From the NCBI RefSeq assembly GCF_005876955.1, contig NZ_SSCL01000010.1, positions 3,587 to 67,586 on the forward strand: a stretch of 64,000 nucleotides of DNA, given 5' to 3'. The DNA comes from Sinomonas gamaensis. Lineage in GTDB: Bacteria > Actinomycetota > Actinomycetes > Actinomycetales > Micrococcaceae. The notes below the pieces were generated by a model, which worked only from the letters and a program-made list of their open reading frames with translations, searched no databases and had not been told where the DNA came from. The stretch's first letter is position 1. Each line of letters starts with the position of its first letter. The position numbers and the translations under genes were made by a program. This document shows, piece after piece, positions 16,958 through 26,092 of the stretch.

Positions 16958-17631
16958 TCCACGTCCGCACCCGCTTCGACCGTCCGTCGGCCGACGTCGT
17001 CGAACGCCTCGGCGCGTTCTCCTCCGCCACCATCCACGAGGCCCAGGGACGCAAGGGCGCACTGTCCCACCGCATCAAGCCTCTCCACCCCAGCATGTCC
17101 TTCTGCGGCCCCGCCTTCACCGTCAAGGCTCAGCCGGGCGACAACATCATGGTCCAGGTGGCCATCTCCTACGCGCAGCCAGGCGATGTGGTGATCGTCG
17201 AGGCCGGAGAGCTCGAGCAGTCCGGTTCGTTCGGCGAGGTCCTCGCCACCGCGTGCCAGTCGAAGGGCCTCGCCGCCTTCGTCACGGACTCCGGGGTCCG
17301 CGACAGCGCCGAGATCATCAAGCTCGGCTTCCCCGTCTTCTCGGGCTCGGTCTGCATTGAGGGCACGGTCAAGGAGACGCTCGGCCCGGTGAACTACCCG
17401 ATCGCCGTCGGCGGCCAGACCGTGAACCCCGGTGACATCCTCAAGGGCGACGCCGACGGGATCGTCGTCGTGCGTCCCGAGGAAGCAGAGGACATCATCC
17501 GCATCTGCAAGGAGCGCGAGGACCACGAGGCCGAGATCATGGCCCAGCACCGCGCGGGGGGAAAGACCGTCATCGAACTCCACGGCCTGACCGAGAAGCT
17601 CAAGGCCAAGGGACTCCTGGTCGAGGCCTGA
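16954..17631 (+). CDS. HMG/CHA aldolase-like protein (RraA superfamily), copy 1
   Basis: This belongs to the 4-hydroxy-4-methyl-2-oxoglutarate/4-carboxy-4-hydroxy-2-oxoadipate aldolase group, metal-dependent lyases that release pyruvate from 4-hydroxy-2-oxo acids; RraA is a non-enzymatic relative. The landmarks are SSATIHEAQGRKGALS, the metal/substrate motif DSGVRDS and GDILKGDADGIVVV. Counting 21 residues back from the Arg of VRD gives Glu where I recall the aldolases carry Asp (D-X20-R-D); copy 2 has Asp. The GTG start overlaps the pxpC stop by four bases and gives 225 residues. It could alternatively decarboxylate oxaloacetate. Confidence 0.82.
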   Translation: MIHVRTRFDRPSADVVERLGAFSSATIHEAQGRKGALSHRIKPLHPSMSFCGPAFTVKAQPGDNIMVQVAISYAQPGDVVIVEAGELEQSGSFGEVLATACQSKGLAAFVTDSGVRDSAEIIKLGFPVFSGSVCIEGTVKETLGPVNYPIAVGGQTVNPGDILKGDADGIVVVRPEEAEDIIRICKEREDHEAEIMAQHRAGGKTVIELHGLTEKLKAKGLLVEA

Positions 17632-17660
17632 TTCGAGCACTGGAAAAGGAAGAATTCCCG

Positions 17661-18785
17661 ATGGCAACGACCATGACCCTCAACCCAGTCCAGCGTCGCG
17701 TCCAGCGCGTCGCCGAGCAGATGGACGCGGCCGGCGCCGACGTGCTCCTGGCCACGAGCCCGAGCGCCATCGCCTACCTCGCCGACCTCAACATCCGCTC
17801 GTTCACAGCCCCCGGAACGGTTCTCGTCCTCGGGCCGGGCGGGAACACTACGCTCCTCGCCTCCGAGGCCGACCAGCCCAAGATCGCGGCAAGCGGCTAC
17901 CGGGGGCTCACCGATTTCTGGTCCCTCGGCCAGGACGCCGAGGAGCGCCGCGAATCGGTGCTCCGCATGCATCTCTCCGGCCTCCCCTCCTCGGCTCGTG
18001 TCGCCGCAGAACGCGGCGCGCTGCGGGAAGGCGCGATCGCTGCCGAGCCGATCCTTGACGCGGCCATGCGCATCAAGGACGACGACGAAATCCGTCGCCT
18101 CCGTGCCGCGGCCGACTTGGCCGACATCGGGTACACCGCGGTCGTCGACAGGATGACCCCCGAACTGCGGGTCTACGAGATCGTCCGCAACGTTGACCGT
18201 TCGCTCCGGCGGGCGGGCGGCGGCGAGTTCTGGTCCCCCCTCGAGGATGCTGCCGGAGTCACCCGGGCCGGCTATTACCCGGCGGGGAGCATCGCGACCC
18301 TCCTTGGGAGGCACGAGGAGACCGGCGTCCTGGATCCGAGCCAGCCGCTCCCGTTCGCGCTGTACCCGCTGAGCGAGAACTACACGGGCGCCGCCGGCAC
18401 GACGATCGTCTTCGAGACGCCCGGCCCGCTCCTCCGGAGCCTCGCCGACGCCCTGTCCGATGCGACGGAGACCGCCCTCGCCGCAATCCGTCCGGGGATC
18501 CGCGCCGACGAGGTGTTCGCCATCCACCGGCAGGCCCTTCAGGGAACTGTCTCGCCGGACCGCCTCGATCCGATCATCGGCTACTCGCTGGGGACCGGCT
18601 TGGGCCGCCCGCTGCTCTCCGCGACCTCCGAAGAGGTCCTCGAACCGGGGATGGCCCTCTCGGTCCGCACCGCGATCACCCGCGAGCAGGGTCCGGGCAT
18701 CGCGTTCCAGACGACCGTCCTCGTCACGGAGACAGGGAACGAGCGGCTGAACATCGTTCCGCTCCGCCTGATCGAACTGCACTAA
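17661..18785 (+). CDS. M24/creatinase-fold protein lacking the metal-binding residues
   Basis: This is a two-domain protein with the architecture of Xaa-Pro aminopeptidases and creatinase. The N-terminal creatinase-like domain covers residues 1-130 (ATSPSAIAYLADLNIRSFT), then a linker helix RIKDDDEIRRLRAAADLADIG and the pita-bread domain. None of the five metallopeptidase ligands can be found. The DxG..D segment reads ALYPLSENYTGAAGTT, the His segment reads GYSLGTGLG, and the two Glu segments read MALSVRTAITRE and IAFQTTVLVTE. It is therefore probably not a peptidase. Creatinase is a known metal-free hydrolase with this fold, so amide or C-N bond cleavage of a small molecule in this pathway is plausible. 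Substrate unknown. Confidence 0.75.
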   Translation: MATTMTLNPVQRRVQRVAEQMDAAGADVLLATSPSAIAYLADLNIRSFTAPGTVLVLGPGGNTTLLASEADQPKIAASGYRGLTDFWSLGQDAEERRESVLRMHLSGLPSSARVAAERGALREGAIAAEPILDAAMRIKDDDEIRRLRAAADLADIGYTAVVDRMTPELRVYEIVRNVDRSLRRAGGGEFWSPLEDAAGVTRAGYYPAGSIATLLGRHEETGVLDPSQPLPFALYPLSENYTGAAGTTIVFETPGPLLRSLADALSDATETALAAIRPGIRADEVFAIHRQALQGTVSPDRLDPIIGYSLGTGLGRPLLSATSEEVLEPGMALSVRTAITREQGPGIAFQTTVLVTETGNERLNIVPLRLIELH

Positions 18786-18828
18786 ATCGCGCTGCACGAA
18801 ATGGCGCAGCACTAGTTAGGGAATGCAC

Positions 18829-19626
18829 ATGACTCCAGCACTTTCCACTGCGACCCCCACGGTCACCCTGACCGCAGGGGCGAAGATGCCCCTCATCGGT
18901 TTCGGGACCCACCCGCTCCGCGGGCAGGAGGCCACCGACGCAATCCTCCAGGCCCTCGACCTCGGCTACCGCAGCGTGGACACGGCCACCCGGTACCAGA
19001 ACCAGGACGCCGTCGGCGCGGCCCTTCGCCAGACGAGCATCCCCCGCGAGGAACTGTTCATCACCACCAAGCTCCCGCCGGACGCCGTCGGCTTCGAGCG
19101 GAAGACCCTCGAGCAGAGCCTCGAAGCCCTCGGGACCGACTACGTGGACCTGTGGCTCATGCACTGGCCTCCGGGCGGCAGCCCGGGCGCAGGCTCCTGG
19201 AAGGAATTCATCCGTGCCCGCGAGGAAGGGCTCGTGCGCGCGATCGGCGTGAGCAACTACCAGCTCCGGCTCCTGGACGCCCTCAAGCGCGAGACCGGGG
19301 AGTACCCCGAGGTGGCGCAGCTCCAGTGGAGCCCCGTCTACTACAGCGAGCGCTACCTCACGGCGTGCCGCGAGCGCGGGATCGTGGTGGGCGCCCACAG
19401 CCCGCTGCGCAGCGCCCGGCTGGAGGATCCGGTGCTGACCGAGATCGCGCGGGCCCACGACGCGACGCCCACCCAGGTCATCATCCGGTGGGACGTGCAG
19501 CACGGCGTTGCGGTCGTCCCCAAGTCGGCGCACCGCGAGCGCATGCTGAGCAACCTCGACGTCATGCGGTTCACCCTCACCGAGGACGAGATGAAGGCCA
19601 TCGATGGGCTCAGCGAACTCGAGTGA
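18829..19626 (+). CDS. Aldo/keto reductase
   Basis: This is an NADPH-dependent carbonyl reductase of the 2,5-diketo-gluconate reductase type. The tetrad is visible as Asp and Tyr in YRSVDTATRYQN, Lys in FITTKLPP and His in LWLMHWPPGG. Cofactor-binding VVPKSAHRERMLSNLDV is near the C-terminus. The second ATG (18829) is preferred, because TTAGGGA sits seven bases before it and would be too close to the first ATG at 18823. The next gene begins 23 bases before its stop. It could reduce the aldehyde or ketone product of the aldolase. Confidence 0.86.
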   Translation: MTPALSTATPTVTLTAGAKMPLIGFGTHPLRGQEATDAILQALDLGYRSVDTATRYQNQDAVGAALRQTSIPREELFITTKLPPDAVGFERKTLEQSLEALGTDYVDLWLMHWPPGGSPGAGSWKEFIRAREEGLVRAIGVSNYQLRLLDALKRETGEYPEVAQLQWSPVYYSERYLTACRERGIVVGAHSPLRSARLEDPVLTEIARAHDATPTQVIIRWDVQHGVAVVPKSAHRERMLSNLDVMRFTLTEDEMKAIDGLSELE

Positions 19627-20503
19627 CCCGGCCGGCGGACAGACCGTAGCCCTCATCGGCCTCGGCCCGATGGGCGCCCCGATCGCCCGGCACATCGCAG
19701 AGCACGGGTATGCACTCCAGGTGTGGAACAGGACCGCCGAGAAGGCCGAGGCCTTCCGAGGCCTCGCGAAAGTCGCGGCGAACCCCGCCGACCTCGCCGC
19801 CGCCGTCGTGATCTCAGCGCTCCCGGACGTGGACCAGCTCAGCGAGCTGACGCCGTCGTCCGTTCTCGAGCAGTGGGCCCGCAGCGGCACGCGCTACCTC
19901 CTCGTGCTGAGCACCACCTCGCCGGACAAGGTGCACTCGCTCGCGGCGCGCGCCCTGCGGCACGGCATCCGCGTAGTCGACGCTCCCATGAGCGGCGGCG
20001 ACGCGGGGGCCCAGGCCGGCACGTTGAGCCTCATGGTCGGCGCCGAGCCAGAGGATTTCGCGGAACTCCGACCGCTCCTGGAGACCTTCGCGACGACAGT
20101 CCAGAACATGGGGACCACCGGCGCGGGCGCGGCGGCGAAGCTCTGCAACCAGATTGTCGTCGCGGGCACGCTCGTGGCGTTGGCCGAGTCACTCGACCTC
20201 GCCCGGCGGGCCGGCCTCTCGCAGGAGCAGCTCGTGGGCGTCCTCAAGGGAGGACTCGCCGCGAGCGCCGTCCTCGACCTCAAGGCCGAGAAGCTCCTGA
20301 ACCGGGAGTACGGCCTCGGCGGAAGCGCGGTCAACCAGCTCAAGGACCTGCGGTACGCCGTCGGCCTGGGAAACCGGCTCGGAGCGGAGCTGCCGGTCAC
20401 CCGCGAGACGACTTCGCTGTTCGAAACCGCCGTGCGCATGGGCCTCGGCGAGAAAGACCATTCCGTGGTGCAGGAACTTCTGCGTGCTGCGCCGCGGGCC
20501 TGA
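19604..20503 (+). CDS. 3-hydroxyisobutyrate dehydrogenase/tartronate-semialdehyde reductase-like protein
   Basis: This is a beta-hydroxyacid dehydrogenase. The Rossmann motif is LIGLGPMGAPIARH, the substrate motif DAPMSGGDAGAQAGTLSLMVGA, and the catalytic Lys lies in AAAKLCNQIV. WNRT after beta-2 suggests NADP preference (Arg rather than Asp). The ATG used overlaps the preceding gene by 23 bases; no in-frame alternative near the stop was found. Members reduce tartronate semialdehyde, succinate semialdehyde, glyoxylate or 3-hydroxyisobutyrate. A small aldehyde-acid from the aldolase step would fit, but this is inference. Confidence 0.85.
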   Translation: MGSANSSDPAGGQTVALIGLGPMGAPIARHIAEHGYALQVWNRTAEKAEAFRGLAKVAANPADLAAAVVISALPDVDQLSELTPSSVLEQWARSGTRYLLVLSTTSPDKVHSLAARALRHGIRVVDAPMSGGDAGAQAGTLSLMVGAEPEDFAELRPLLETFATTVQNMGTTGAGAAAKLCNQIVVAGTLVALAESLDLARRAGLSQEQLVGVLKGGLAASAVLDLKAEKLLNREYGLGGSAVNQLKDLRYAVGLGNRLGAELPVTRETTSLFETAVRMGLGEKDHSVVQELLRAAPRA

Positions 20504-20516
20504 CAGGAGACTCTGA

Positions 20517-21674
20517 ATGACCACCGACCTCAACCTCGCCTTCCGCCCCTCCGAGCCGGTCCTGCGCATCGAGAGCACGTCAAGGCGGGTCCAGCAGCCG
20601 CAGTCGACGGCGGACCTCGTCTCACTCGCGATGGGCGAGCCGAATTTCGACACCCCAGCCCCGATCCGCGAGGCCGCCGAGCGCGCCATGGCCGAGGGGC
20701 GGACGCATTATTCGCCGCTCGTCGGCGAGCCCGCCCTCCGGGAGGCCCTCGCCGAGAAGCTCTCGGCGCAAGCAGGCGAGGAGCTGCTGGCCGCGGACGT
20801 CCTCGTCACGCAGGGCGGCACGGCCGGACTCGCGGCGGTGATCCTCGCCGTCGTCAATCCCGGCGACAGGGTAATCATCCCCGACCCCACCTACTCGCTG
20901 TATTCAGATCTCATCAGCATGGCCGGCGGCGAGTGCGTTCCGGTCCCGCTGCGCGAGGACCTCCACTGGGACCTCGCCACGCTCGAGGAGGCGCTCACGG
21001 GCGCGAAGCTGTTCGTGTTCTGCAACCCGTCGAACCCGACCGGCATCGTGCACACGCGCGCCGAATTGGAGGCCCTCGGCGAGATGCTCGCCGGAACCGA
21101 CACGCTCGTGCTCTCCGACGAGGCGTACAGCGACCTCGTCTACACGCCCGAGCCGTTCACGTCGGCCCTTTCGGTCCCGACCCTTCGCGGTCGCACCGTC
21201 TACTGCCAGACATTCTCGAAGAGCTACGCGATGACGGGCTGGCGAGTGGGCTACGTGTGGGGCCCGCACGACGTGGTCGCCGCCGCGACTCGCCTCCATG
21301 CGACGTTCAACGGTTCGGTGAGCGGCGTCAACCAGTACGCTGCGCTGGCCGCGCTCAAGGAGGGCGACGCCGAGGTGCGGCGAATGCTCGAGGCGTACCG
21401 CCGTCGTCGTGCGCTCATGCGGGAGGGCCTCGCCTCCATTAGAGGCCTCACCGCAAGTTCGCCCGACGGCGCGTTCTACCTGTTCCCCCGCTACGACTTC
21501 GACATTGAGGCAGTCGAGCTCGTGGGCCGCCTGCGCGAGGGCGGGGTCGCCGTCCGGCCCGGCAGTGAGTTCGGCGCGCACGGCGAGCACCACCTGCGGC
21601 TCTCCTACGCCGCGAGCGAGCAGGAGATCGCCGAGGGCATCAAGCGCCTGGCCGCGGGTCTCGCGCATCTCTAG
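20517..21674 (+). CDS. Class I/II aminotransferase
   Basis: This is a PLP-dependent fold-type I aminotransferase. The motifs are LAMGEPNFDTPAPI, THYSPLVGEPALREAL, NPSNPTGIV, SDEAYSDLVY, the Schiff-base Lys in TFSKSYAMTGWRVGY, and a C-terminal Arg in HHLRLSYA. The length of 385 residues is normal. It lies in the pxpABC copy 1 operon, 13 bases after the dehydrogenase gene. In that context it could convert the amino acid released from a lactam into its 2-oxo acid before aldol cleavage. Confidence 0.88.
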   Translation: MTTDLNLAFRPSEPVLRIESTSRRVQQPQSTADLVSLAMGEPNFDTPAPIREAAERAMAEGRTHYSPLVGEPALREALAEKLSAQAGEELLAADVLVTQGGTAGLAAVILAVVNPGDRVIIPDPTYSLYSDLISMAGGECVPVPLREDLHWDLATLEEALTGAKLFVFCNPSNPTGIVHTRAELEALGEMLAGTDTLVLSDEAYSDLVYTPEPFTSALSVPTLRGRTVYCQTFSKSYAMTGWRVGYVWGPHDVVAAATRLHATFNGSVSGVNQYAALAALKEGDAEVRRMLEAYRRRRALMREGLASIRGLTASSPDGAFYLFPRYDFDIEAVELVGRLREGGVAVRPGSEFGAHGEHHLRLSYAASEQEIAEGIKRLAAGLAHL

Positions 21675-21740
21675 ACCAGCGCCCCTCGGCCCCGCCCGCC
21701 GCCCCCTTCCGCGCAACCCAAGAACCTCAAGGAGAAGTCC

Positions 21741-22781
21741 ATGCCCACAGCGCACGCCTACGCCCTGCCCTCCGCAGCCGGTCAGCTCGTTCCCACGACG
21801 ATCCAACGTCGGGAACCCGGCCCACACGAGGTGTTCATCGCCATCAAGTTCGCCGGGATCTGCCATTCGGACATCCACATCGCCCGCGGCGAGTGGGGCA
21901 ACAGCCCCGCGTACCCGATCGTCGTCGGCCACGAGATCGCGGGTGTCGTCGAGGCGGTGGGCTCGGAGGTGACGAAGCACGCCGTCGGCGACCGGGTCGG
22001 CGTCGGCTGCTTCGTCGATTCCTGCCGCGAGTGCGAGGCCTGCCGCGACGGCGAGGAGCAGTTCTGCAAGGGGAACATCCCCACCTACAACTCGACCGGC
22101 CGCGACGGGAAGCCCACAGCCGGCGGCTACAGCACCCACATCACGGTCGATGAGAACTACGTGGTGCGGATCCCCGGCGCGCTCGAGCTCGACGTCGCCG
22201 CGCCGCTCCTCTGCGCGGGCATCACGCTGTACTCGCCGCTCGCGATGTGGGGCGCCGGGCCGGGCAAGCAGGTGGCGATCATCGGCATGGGCGGCCTCGG
22301 GCACATGGGGGTCAAGATTGCCCACGCTCTCGGCGCCGAGGTCTCGGTGATCAGCCAGTCGCTCAAAAAGCAGGACGACGCGTTCCGACTCGGCGCGGAC
22401 CACTATTACGCTAGCTCCGACGCCAGCGCCTTCGAGGACCTCAAGGGCCGCTTCGACCTCATCATCAACACAGTCTCCGCTGACCTGGATCTCGACGCCT
22501 ATCTGGGGCTGCTCGCGCTCGACGGCACCTTCGTGATCGCCGGGCTGCCCGAGAAGCCGATGACGTTCCACCCGCTGTCCCTCCACAGGGTGCGACGGCG
22601 TCTCGTGGGGACGAAGAACGGCGGGATCCGGCAGACCCAAGAGATGCTCGACTTCTGCGCGGAGCACGGGCTCGGCGCAGAAGTCGAGGTCATCCCGGGG
22701 GAGAAGATCAACGAGGCGTGGGAGCGCGTCGTCGCGAGCGACGTGCGCTACCGGTTCGTGATCGACGCGTCCACTCTGTGA
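21741..22781 (+). CDS. Zinc-dependent alcohol dehydrogenase, cinnamyl-alcohol-dehydrogenase type
   Basis: This is an MDR of the CAD/YahK group, usually NADPH-dependent reductases of aldehydes. Catalytic zinc ligands are in GICHSDIH and GHEIAG and the Cys of LLCAGIT. The structural-zinc cysteines are in [17 protein letters not shown]. The Rossmann motif is [21 protein letters not shown] precedes the ATG. Its stop abuts the stop of the convergent gene (TGA followed directly by CTA), leaving no spacer. It is likely the last gene of the operon and would clear an aldehyde product. Confidence 0.88.
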   Translation: MPTAHAYALPSAAGQLVPTTIQRREPGPHEVFIAIKFAGICHSDIHIARGEWGNSPAYPIVVGHEIAGVVEAVGSEVTKHAVGDRVGVGCFVDSCRECEACRDGEEQFCKGNIPTYNSTGRDGKPTAGGYSTHITVDENYVVRIPGALELDVAAPLLCAGITLYSPLAMWGAGPGKQVAIIGMGGLGHMGVKIAHALGAEVSVISQSLKKQDDAFRLGADHYYASSDASAFEDLKGRFDLIINTVSADLDLDAYLGLLALDGTFVIAGLPEKPMTFHPLSLHRVRRRLVGTKNGGIRQTQEMLDFCAEHGLGAEVEVIPGEKINEAWERVVASDVRYRFVIDASTL

Positions 22782-23834
22782 CTAGCGCTGGCCACCGAAG
22801 CGCAGCAGCACCTTCCCCGACGTCGCCGAATCCTTGGCGATGCCGAACGCCTCGAGGGCCTGGTCCACGTCGAACACGTGGGTGACCACGGCGGACGGGT
22901 CGATCTCGCCCGCACTCAAAGCGGCGATGACGTCGTCGATCTCGCTGTTGAAGCGGAACGAGCCGACGAGTTCGAGCTCCCGCGCGATCGCCGTGGAGAC
23001 CAGCACCGGCTGGTCTCCCGGCGGCAGGAGCCCGAGCATCACCACGCGGCCGCCGCGCGTCGCCGCCTTGATCGCCGTGCGCAGGCCGGGAACGCTCCCG
23101 GAGGATTCGATGACGACGTCGGCATCCAGGCTCTCGAGTTCGCTCGCCTCCGGGGCGAGCACCGTGCGCTTCGCCCCGAGCTCCTTGGCCCGCTCGAGCG
23201 GCGCGTCGAAGAGATCCGTCACGACGATCTCGCCCGCGCCGTGGTGGGCGAGGACGGCGACGACGAGCGCGCCGATCGGACCGGCGCCGACGACGAGGAC
23301 GCGCTTTCCGGCCACGTCACCCGCCTGCTTGATCGCGTGCCACGCGACGCTCAGCGGCTCGATGAGCGCGGCGGCACGGGCATCCAGGCTGTCGGGGATG
23401 GGGCGCAGCATGCGCGAGGGAAGCGCCACGACGTCAGCGAAGGCTCCGTTGCGATGCGGATGGGTCGCCGCACTGCCGAGATAGGTTCCGCCGGGCGAGA
23501 GGTTGGGTCGGTCCTCGGGGAATCTCGGGCCGTTGCCCGGGCCCGGGGTGGCAGGATGAACCGCCACGCGCACCCCCTCTGCGGGCCCACTGCCGTCCCC
23601 GGCGGACTGGACGACCCTTCCGATGACCTCGTGGCCCAGCACGAGCGGGTCCTTGAGGATCGACTCCCCCGCCGCGCCGTGCAGCCAATAATGGAGATCC
23701 GAGCCGCAGATCCCTCCGAATTCGATCGCGACGAGGGCTTCGTCGCTTTCCGGGATGGGTTCCGCGAGGACGTCCACTCGGAGATCATCGCGTCCATGGG
23801 CGACGACGGCGCGAACGCCGGCTTCTGTCTGCAT
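22782..23834 (-). CDS. Zinc-type MDR dehydrogenase, L-idonate 5-dehydrogenase-like, second copy
   Basis: This is a paralogue of the protein at 7102-8142. It shares FGGICGSDLHYW, LVLGHEVIGRV, VVGAGPIGALVVAV and the unusual LSPGGTYLGSAATHPHRNGAFAD stretch that stands where other family members have the structural-zinc cysteines. It is transcribed with the IclR gene 41 bases upstream and meets the plus-strand operon tail to tail with no gap. Substrate unknown; polyol or sugar-acid oxidation is the family norm. Confidence 0.84.
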   Translation of the reverse strand: MQTEAGVRAVVAHGRDDLRVDVLAEPIPESDEALVAIEFGGICGSDLHYWLHGAAGESILKDPLVLGHEVIGRVVQSAGDGSGPAEGVRVAVHPATPGPGNGPRFPEDRPNLSPGGTYLGSAATHPHRNGAFADVVALPSRMLRPIPDSLDARAAALIEPLSVAWHAIKQAGDVAGKRVLVVGAGPIGALVVAVLAHHGAGEIVVTDLFDAPLERAKELGAKRTVLAPEASELESLDADVVIESSGSVPGLRTAIKAATRGGRVVMLGLLPPGDQPVLVSTAIARELELVGSFRFNSEIDDVIAALSAGEIDPSAVVTHVFDVDQALEAFGIAKDSATSGKVLLRFGGQR

Positions 23835-23875
23835 TCTCTTGTTTTCCTTTATCGAGTTCGTCTGGAGAAAAATTC

Positions 23876-24661
23876 TCAGGCAATTCGACGGGCGGGCGGG
23901 GCGATCTGCGCCGCGACCGTCTGAATGGCCTTGCCGTACCGCGCGAGGTCCTCGTCGCCGGCACGGGTGGCGATAAGGGAAACGCCCACCGCGAACCTGG
24001 GCGATCCACCCGCCTCGGGCACGGAGGCTGCGATCCCGGTGACCGCCGGATGCACGCCGCCGAAGTCGATGGCGTACCCGCGCTCGCGCACCGTGGCGAG
24101 CTGCTCGATGAGTTCCTCGACATTCCGCACGCTCCGAGGCGTCCGCGCCTCGAAGCCCGTGGTGCCGGAGAAACGCTGGCGGATTTCCCCTTCGCTCAAT
24201 GGCGCCAGCAGGGCATTGCCGACGGCGGTGAGCGCCGCCGGGAACCGGTCGCCGATGCGCGCGGACAGCTGGAGCGGGGCCCGTCCTTCGTGGCGGGCCA
24301 CATAGAGGACGTCCGCGCCGTCCAGAATGGCGACCTGCACCAATTCGCGAGCCAGGAGCGGGGACTCGGCGCAGGCTCGGTAGAACTCACGGATCTGGTC
24401 GAACGACGCTAGGTAGGCTCCTCCGAACTCAACGAGCCGCCGGCCCAGCTGATAGCCGCCGTCCCTTCGCTGGATCAGCCCGCCCGCCTCGAGCGCACCG
24501 CACACATTGCGTGTGGACGAGCGCGCGGCTCCGATGCCCTTCGCAAGATCCGTGAGGGACACGGGGCCAGCGGGATTCGCGGCGAGGAACTCGAGCAGTT
24601 CGATCGCACGGGTCACCGCCGGGGCAGGGCTGCGATCAATCAGGTCAGCGTGTTCCTGCAT
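23876..24661 (-). CDS. IclR family transcriptional regulator
   Basis: The N-terminal winged helix spans residues about 12-75 (AVTRAIELLEFLA, SLTDLAKGIGAARSSTRNVCGAL). The C-terminal effector domain contains GDRFPAALTAVGNALLA, RERGYAIDFGGVHPAVTGIAASVP and AVGVSLIATR. The ATG at 24661 is preceded by AAAGGAG and GAGGAG; a longer frame upstream begins in the AT-rich control region and is not family-like. Upstream, divergent from it, lies the aminotransferase-aldolase operon (24861-26776), so it probably controls that operon, its own transcript with the dehydrogenase, or both. Confidence 0.88.
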   Translation of the reverse strand: MQEHADLIDRSPAPAVTRAIELLEFLAANPAGPVSLTDLAKGIGAARSSTRNVCGALEAGGLIQRRDGGYQLGRRLVEFGGAYLASFDQIREFYRACAESPLLARELVQVAILDGADVLYVARHEGRAPLQLSARIGDRFPAALTAVGNALLAPLSEGEIRQRFSGTTGFEARTPRSVRNVEELIEQLATVRERGYAIDFGGVHPAVTGIAASVPEAGGSPRFAVGVSLIATRAGDEDLARYGKAIQTVAAQIAPPARRIA

Positions 24662-24752
24662 CTCCTCAACTCCTTTGTCGCAGAATGCAATTATCCGATG
24701 GACAATTCTGGGGTTGGCAACAATGATAAGCCTGAACTGCTGATTCACCGTC

Positions 24753-24767
24753 ATAAGTGGTGCTTAT
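24753..24767. promoter_or_regulatory. Inverted repeat between iclR and the aminotransferase gene
   Basis: ATAAG-TGGTG-CTTAT is a perfect 5-bp inverted repeat in the 199-base AT-rich divergent spacer. GATAAG at 24725-24730 and CTTATC at 24787-24792 repeat the half-site. A TATATAAG sequence at 24808-24815 could be the -10 element for the aminotransferase operon. Together these make a plausible IclR control region, though no binding site is proven. Confidence 0.4.
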
Positions 24768-24860
24768 CCGCCCACGCAATCTACGTCTTATCCAAATGCG
24801 CTTCGCCTATATAAGGTCGAAAGAAGTCCACGACTTCCCCGCAACTCACTTGGAGGAGAC

Positions 24861-26069
24861 ATGTCCGAGTATCAGCCGGCTTCGCGGGTCACCCGCATCC
24901 GGGAGTCCGCAAGCGTCCTCGCGGCGGCTCGGGTCCGCGAGCTCAAGGCAGAGGGACGGTCGATCATCGACCTCACGGTCGGCGAGCCGGACTTCGACAC
25001 CCCAGACCACGTCAAGCGGGCCGCCATTGCCGCCATCGAGGCCAGCGAGACCAAGTACACCGCCGTGACGGGCACCCCTCAGCTTCGTGCGGCGATCCTC
25101 GGCCACGTCGAGCGCCGGACCGGGCTGACCTACTCCGCCTCCGAGATCACGATCGCCGGTGGCGCGAAGCAGGTCATCTTCACCGCCCTCATGGCCTCGC
25201 TCAACGAAGGCGACGAGGTCATCGTCCCGGCCCCGTATTGGGTCTCCTATCCGGACATGGTGCTGGCCAACGACGGCACGCCCGTGATCGTCCCCTGCGG
25301 TGACGAGGTGGGCTTCAAGCTCACGCCGGAGGCTCTGGCAGCCGCGATCACACCCGCCACGAAGTGGCTCATCCTCAACGCGCCCTCGAACCCGACCGGC
25401 GTCGTGTACTCGCGCGCCGAACTCGAGGCCCTCGCGGCGGTCCTCGAAGAGAATCCGCAGGTCCTCGTCCTGACCGACGAGATCTACGACGAGATCTACT
25501 TCGGTGAGGGACAGATTACGAGCCTCGTCGCCGCCGCGCCGCAGCTCCGCGACCGTATTCTCGTGGTCAACGGTGTCTCGAAGGCGTACGCGATGACCGG
25601 CTGGCGGCTGGGCTACGCCGTCGGGCCCGCCCCGCTCATCGCCTCGATCAACAAGCTCCAGTCGCAGATCTCCTCCTGCCCGTCCTCGATCAGCCAGGCC
25701 GCTGCCGCTGCCGCCCTCACGGGGGACCAGTCCTTCGTTGCCGAATGCGTGGAGGCGTACCGCGAGCGGCGCGATGCCGCCGTCGTAGGCCTCAACGCCG
25801 TCGAAGGCCTCTCCTGCGAGACGCCGCAGGGCGCGTTCTACGCCTACGTGAAGTGCGAGGGCGCAATCGGGAAGACCACGCCGGCGGGCGCAAGGATCGA
25901 GAACGACCAGGATTTCGTTCTCTACCTCCTCGACGCCGCATCGGTCGCGGTGATTCCGGGCTCCGCCTACGGCCTCGGACCATATTTCCGCATTTCCTTC
26001 GCGACGTCCCTCGAAACCATCAAGGCCGGGGTGGAGGCCATCGACAAGGCCGTCCGCGCCCTGGGCTAA
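24861..26069 (+). CDS. Aspartate aminotransferase-like class I aminotransferase
   Basis: This PLP enzyme resembles bacterial subgroup I-gamma aspartate aminotransferases. The landmarks are LTVGEPDFDTPDHV, YTAVTGTPQLRAAI, PAPYWVSYPDMV, NAPSNPTGVVYSRAEL, TDEIYDEIYFGEG, the Schiff-base Lys in VNGVSKAYAMTGWRLGYA, and a C-terminal Arg in YFRISFATSL that holds the substrate alpha-carboxylate. GGAGGAG precedes the ATG. It is followed after 23 bases by the second aldolase gene; such a pair would turn a 4-hydroxyglutamate-type amino acid into its 2-oxo acid and then cleave it. Confidence 0.88.
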   Translation: MSEYQPASRVTRIRESASVLAAARVRELKAEGRSIIDLTVGEPDFDTPDHVKRAAIAAIEASETKYTAVTGTPQLRAAILGHVERRTGLTYSASEITIAGGAKQVIFTALMASLNEGDEVIVPAPYWVSYPDMVLANDGTPVIVPCGDEVGFKLTPEALAAAITPATKWLILNAPSNPTGVVYSRAELEALAAVLEENPQVLVLTDEIYDEIYFGEGQITSLVAAAPQLRDRILVVNGVSKAYAMTGWRLGYAVGPAPLIASINKLQSQISSCPSSISQAAAAAALTGDQSFVAECVEAYRERRDAAVVGLNAVEGLSCETPQGAFYAYVKCEGAIGKTTPAGARIENDQDFVLYLLDAASVAVIPGSAYGLGPYFRISFATSLETIKAGVEAIDKAVRALG

Positions 26070-26092
26070 TTCGATTCACAAAAGAGAGAACC

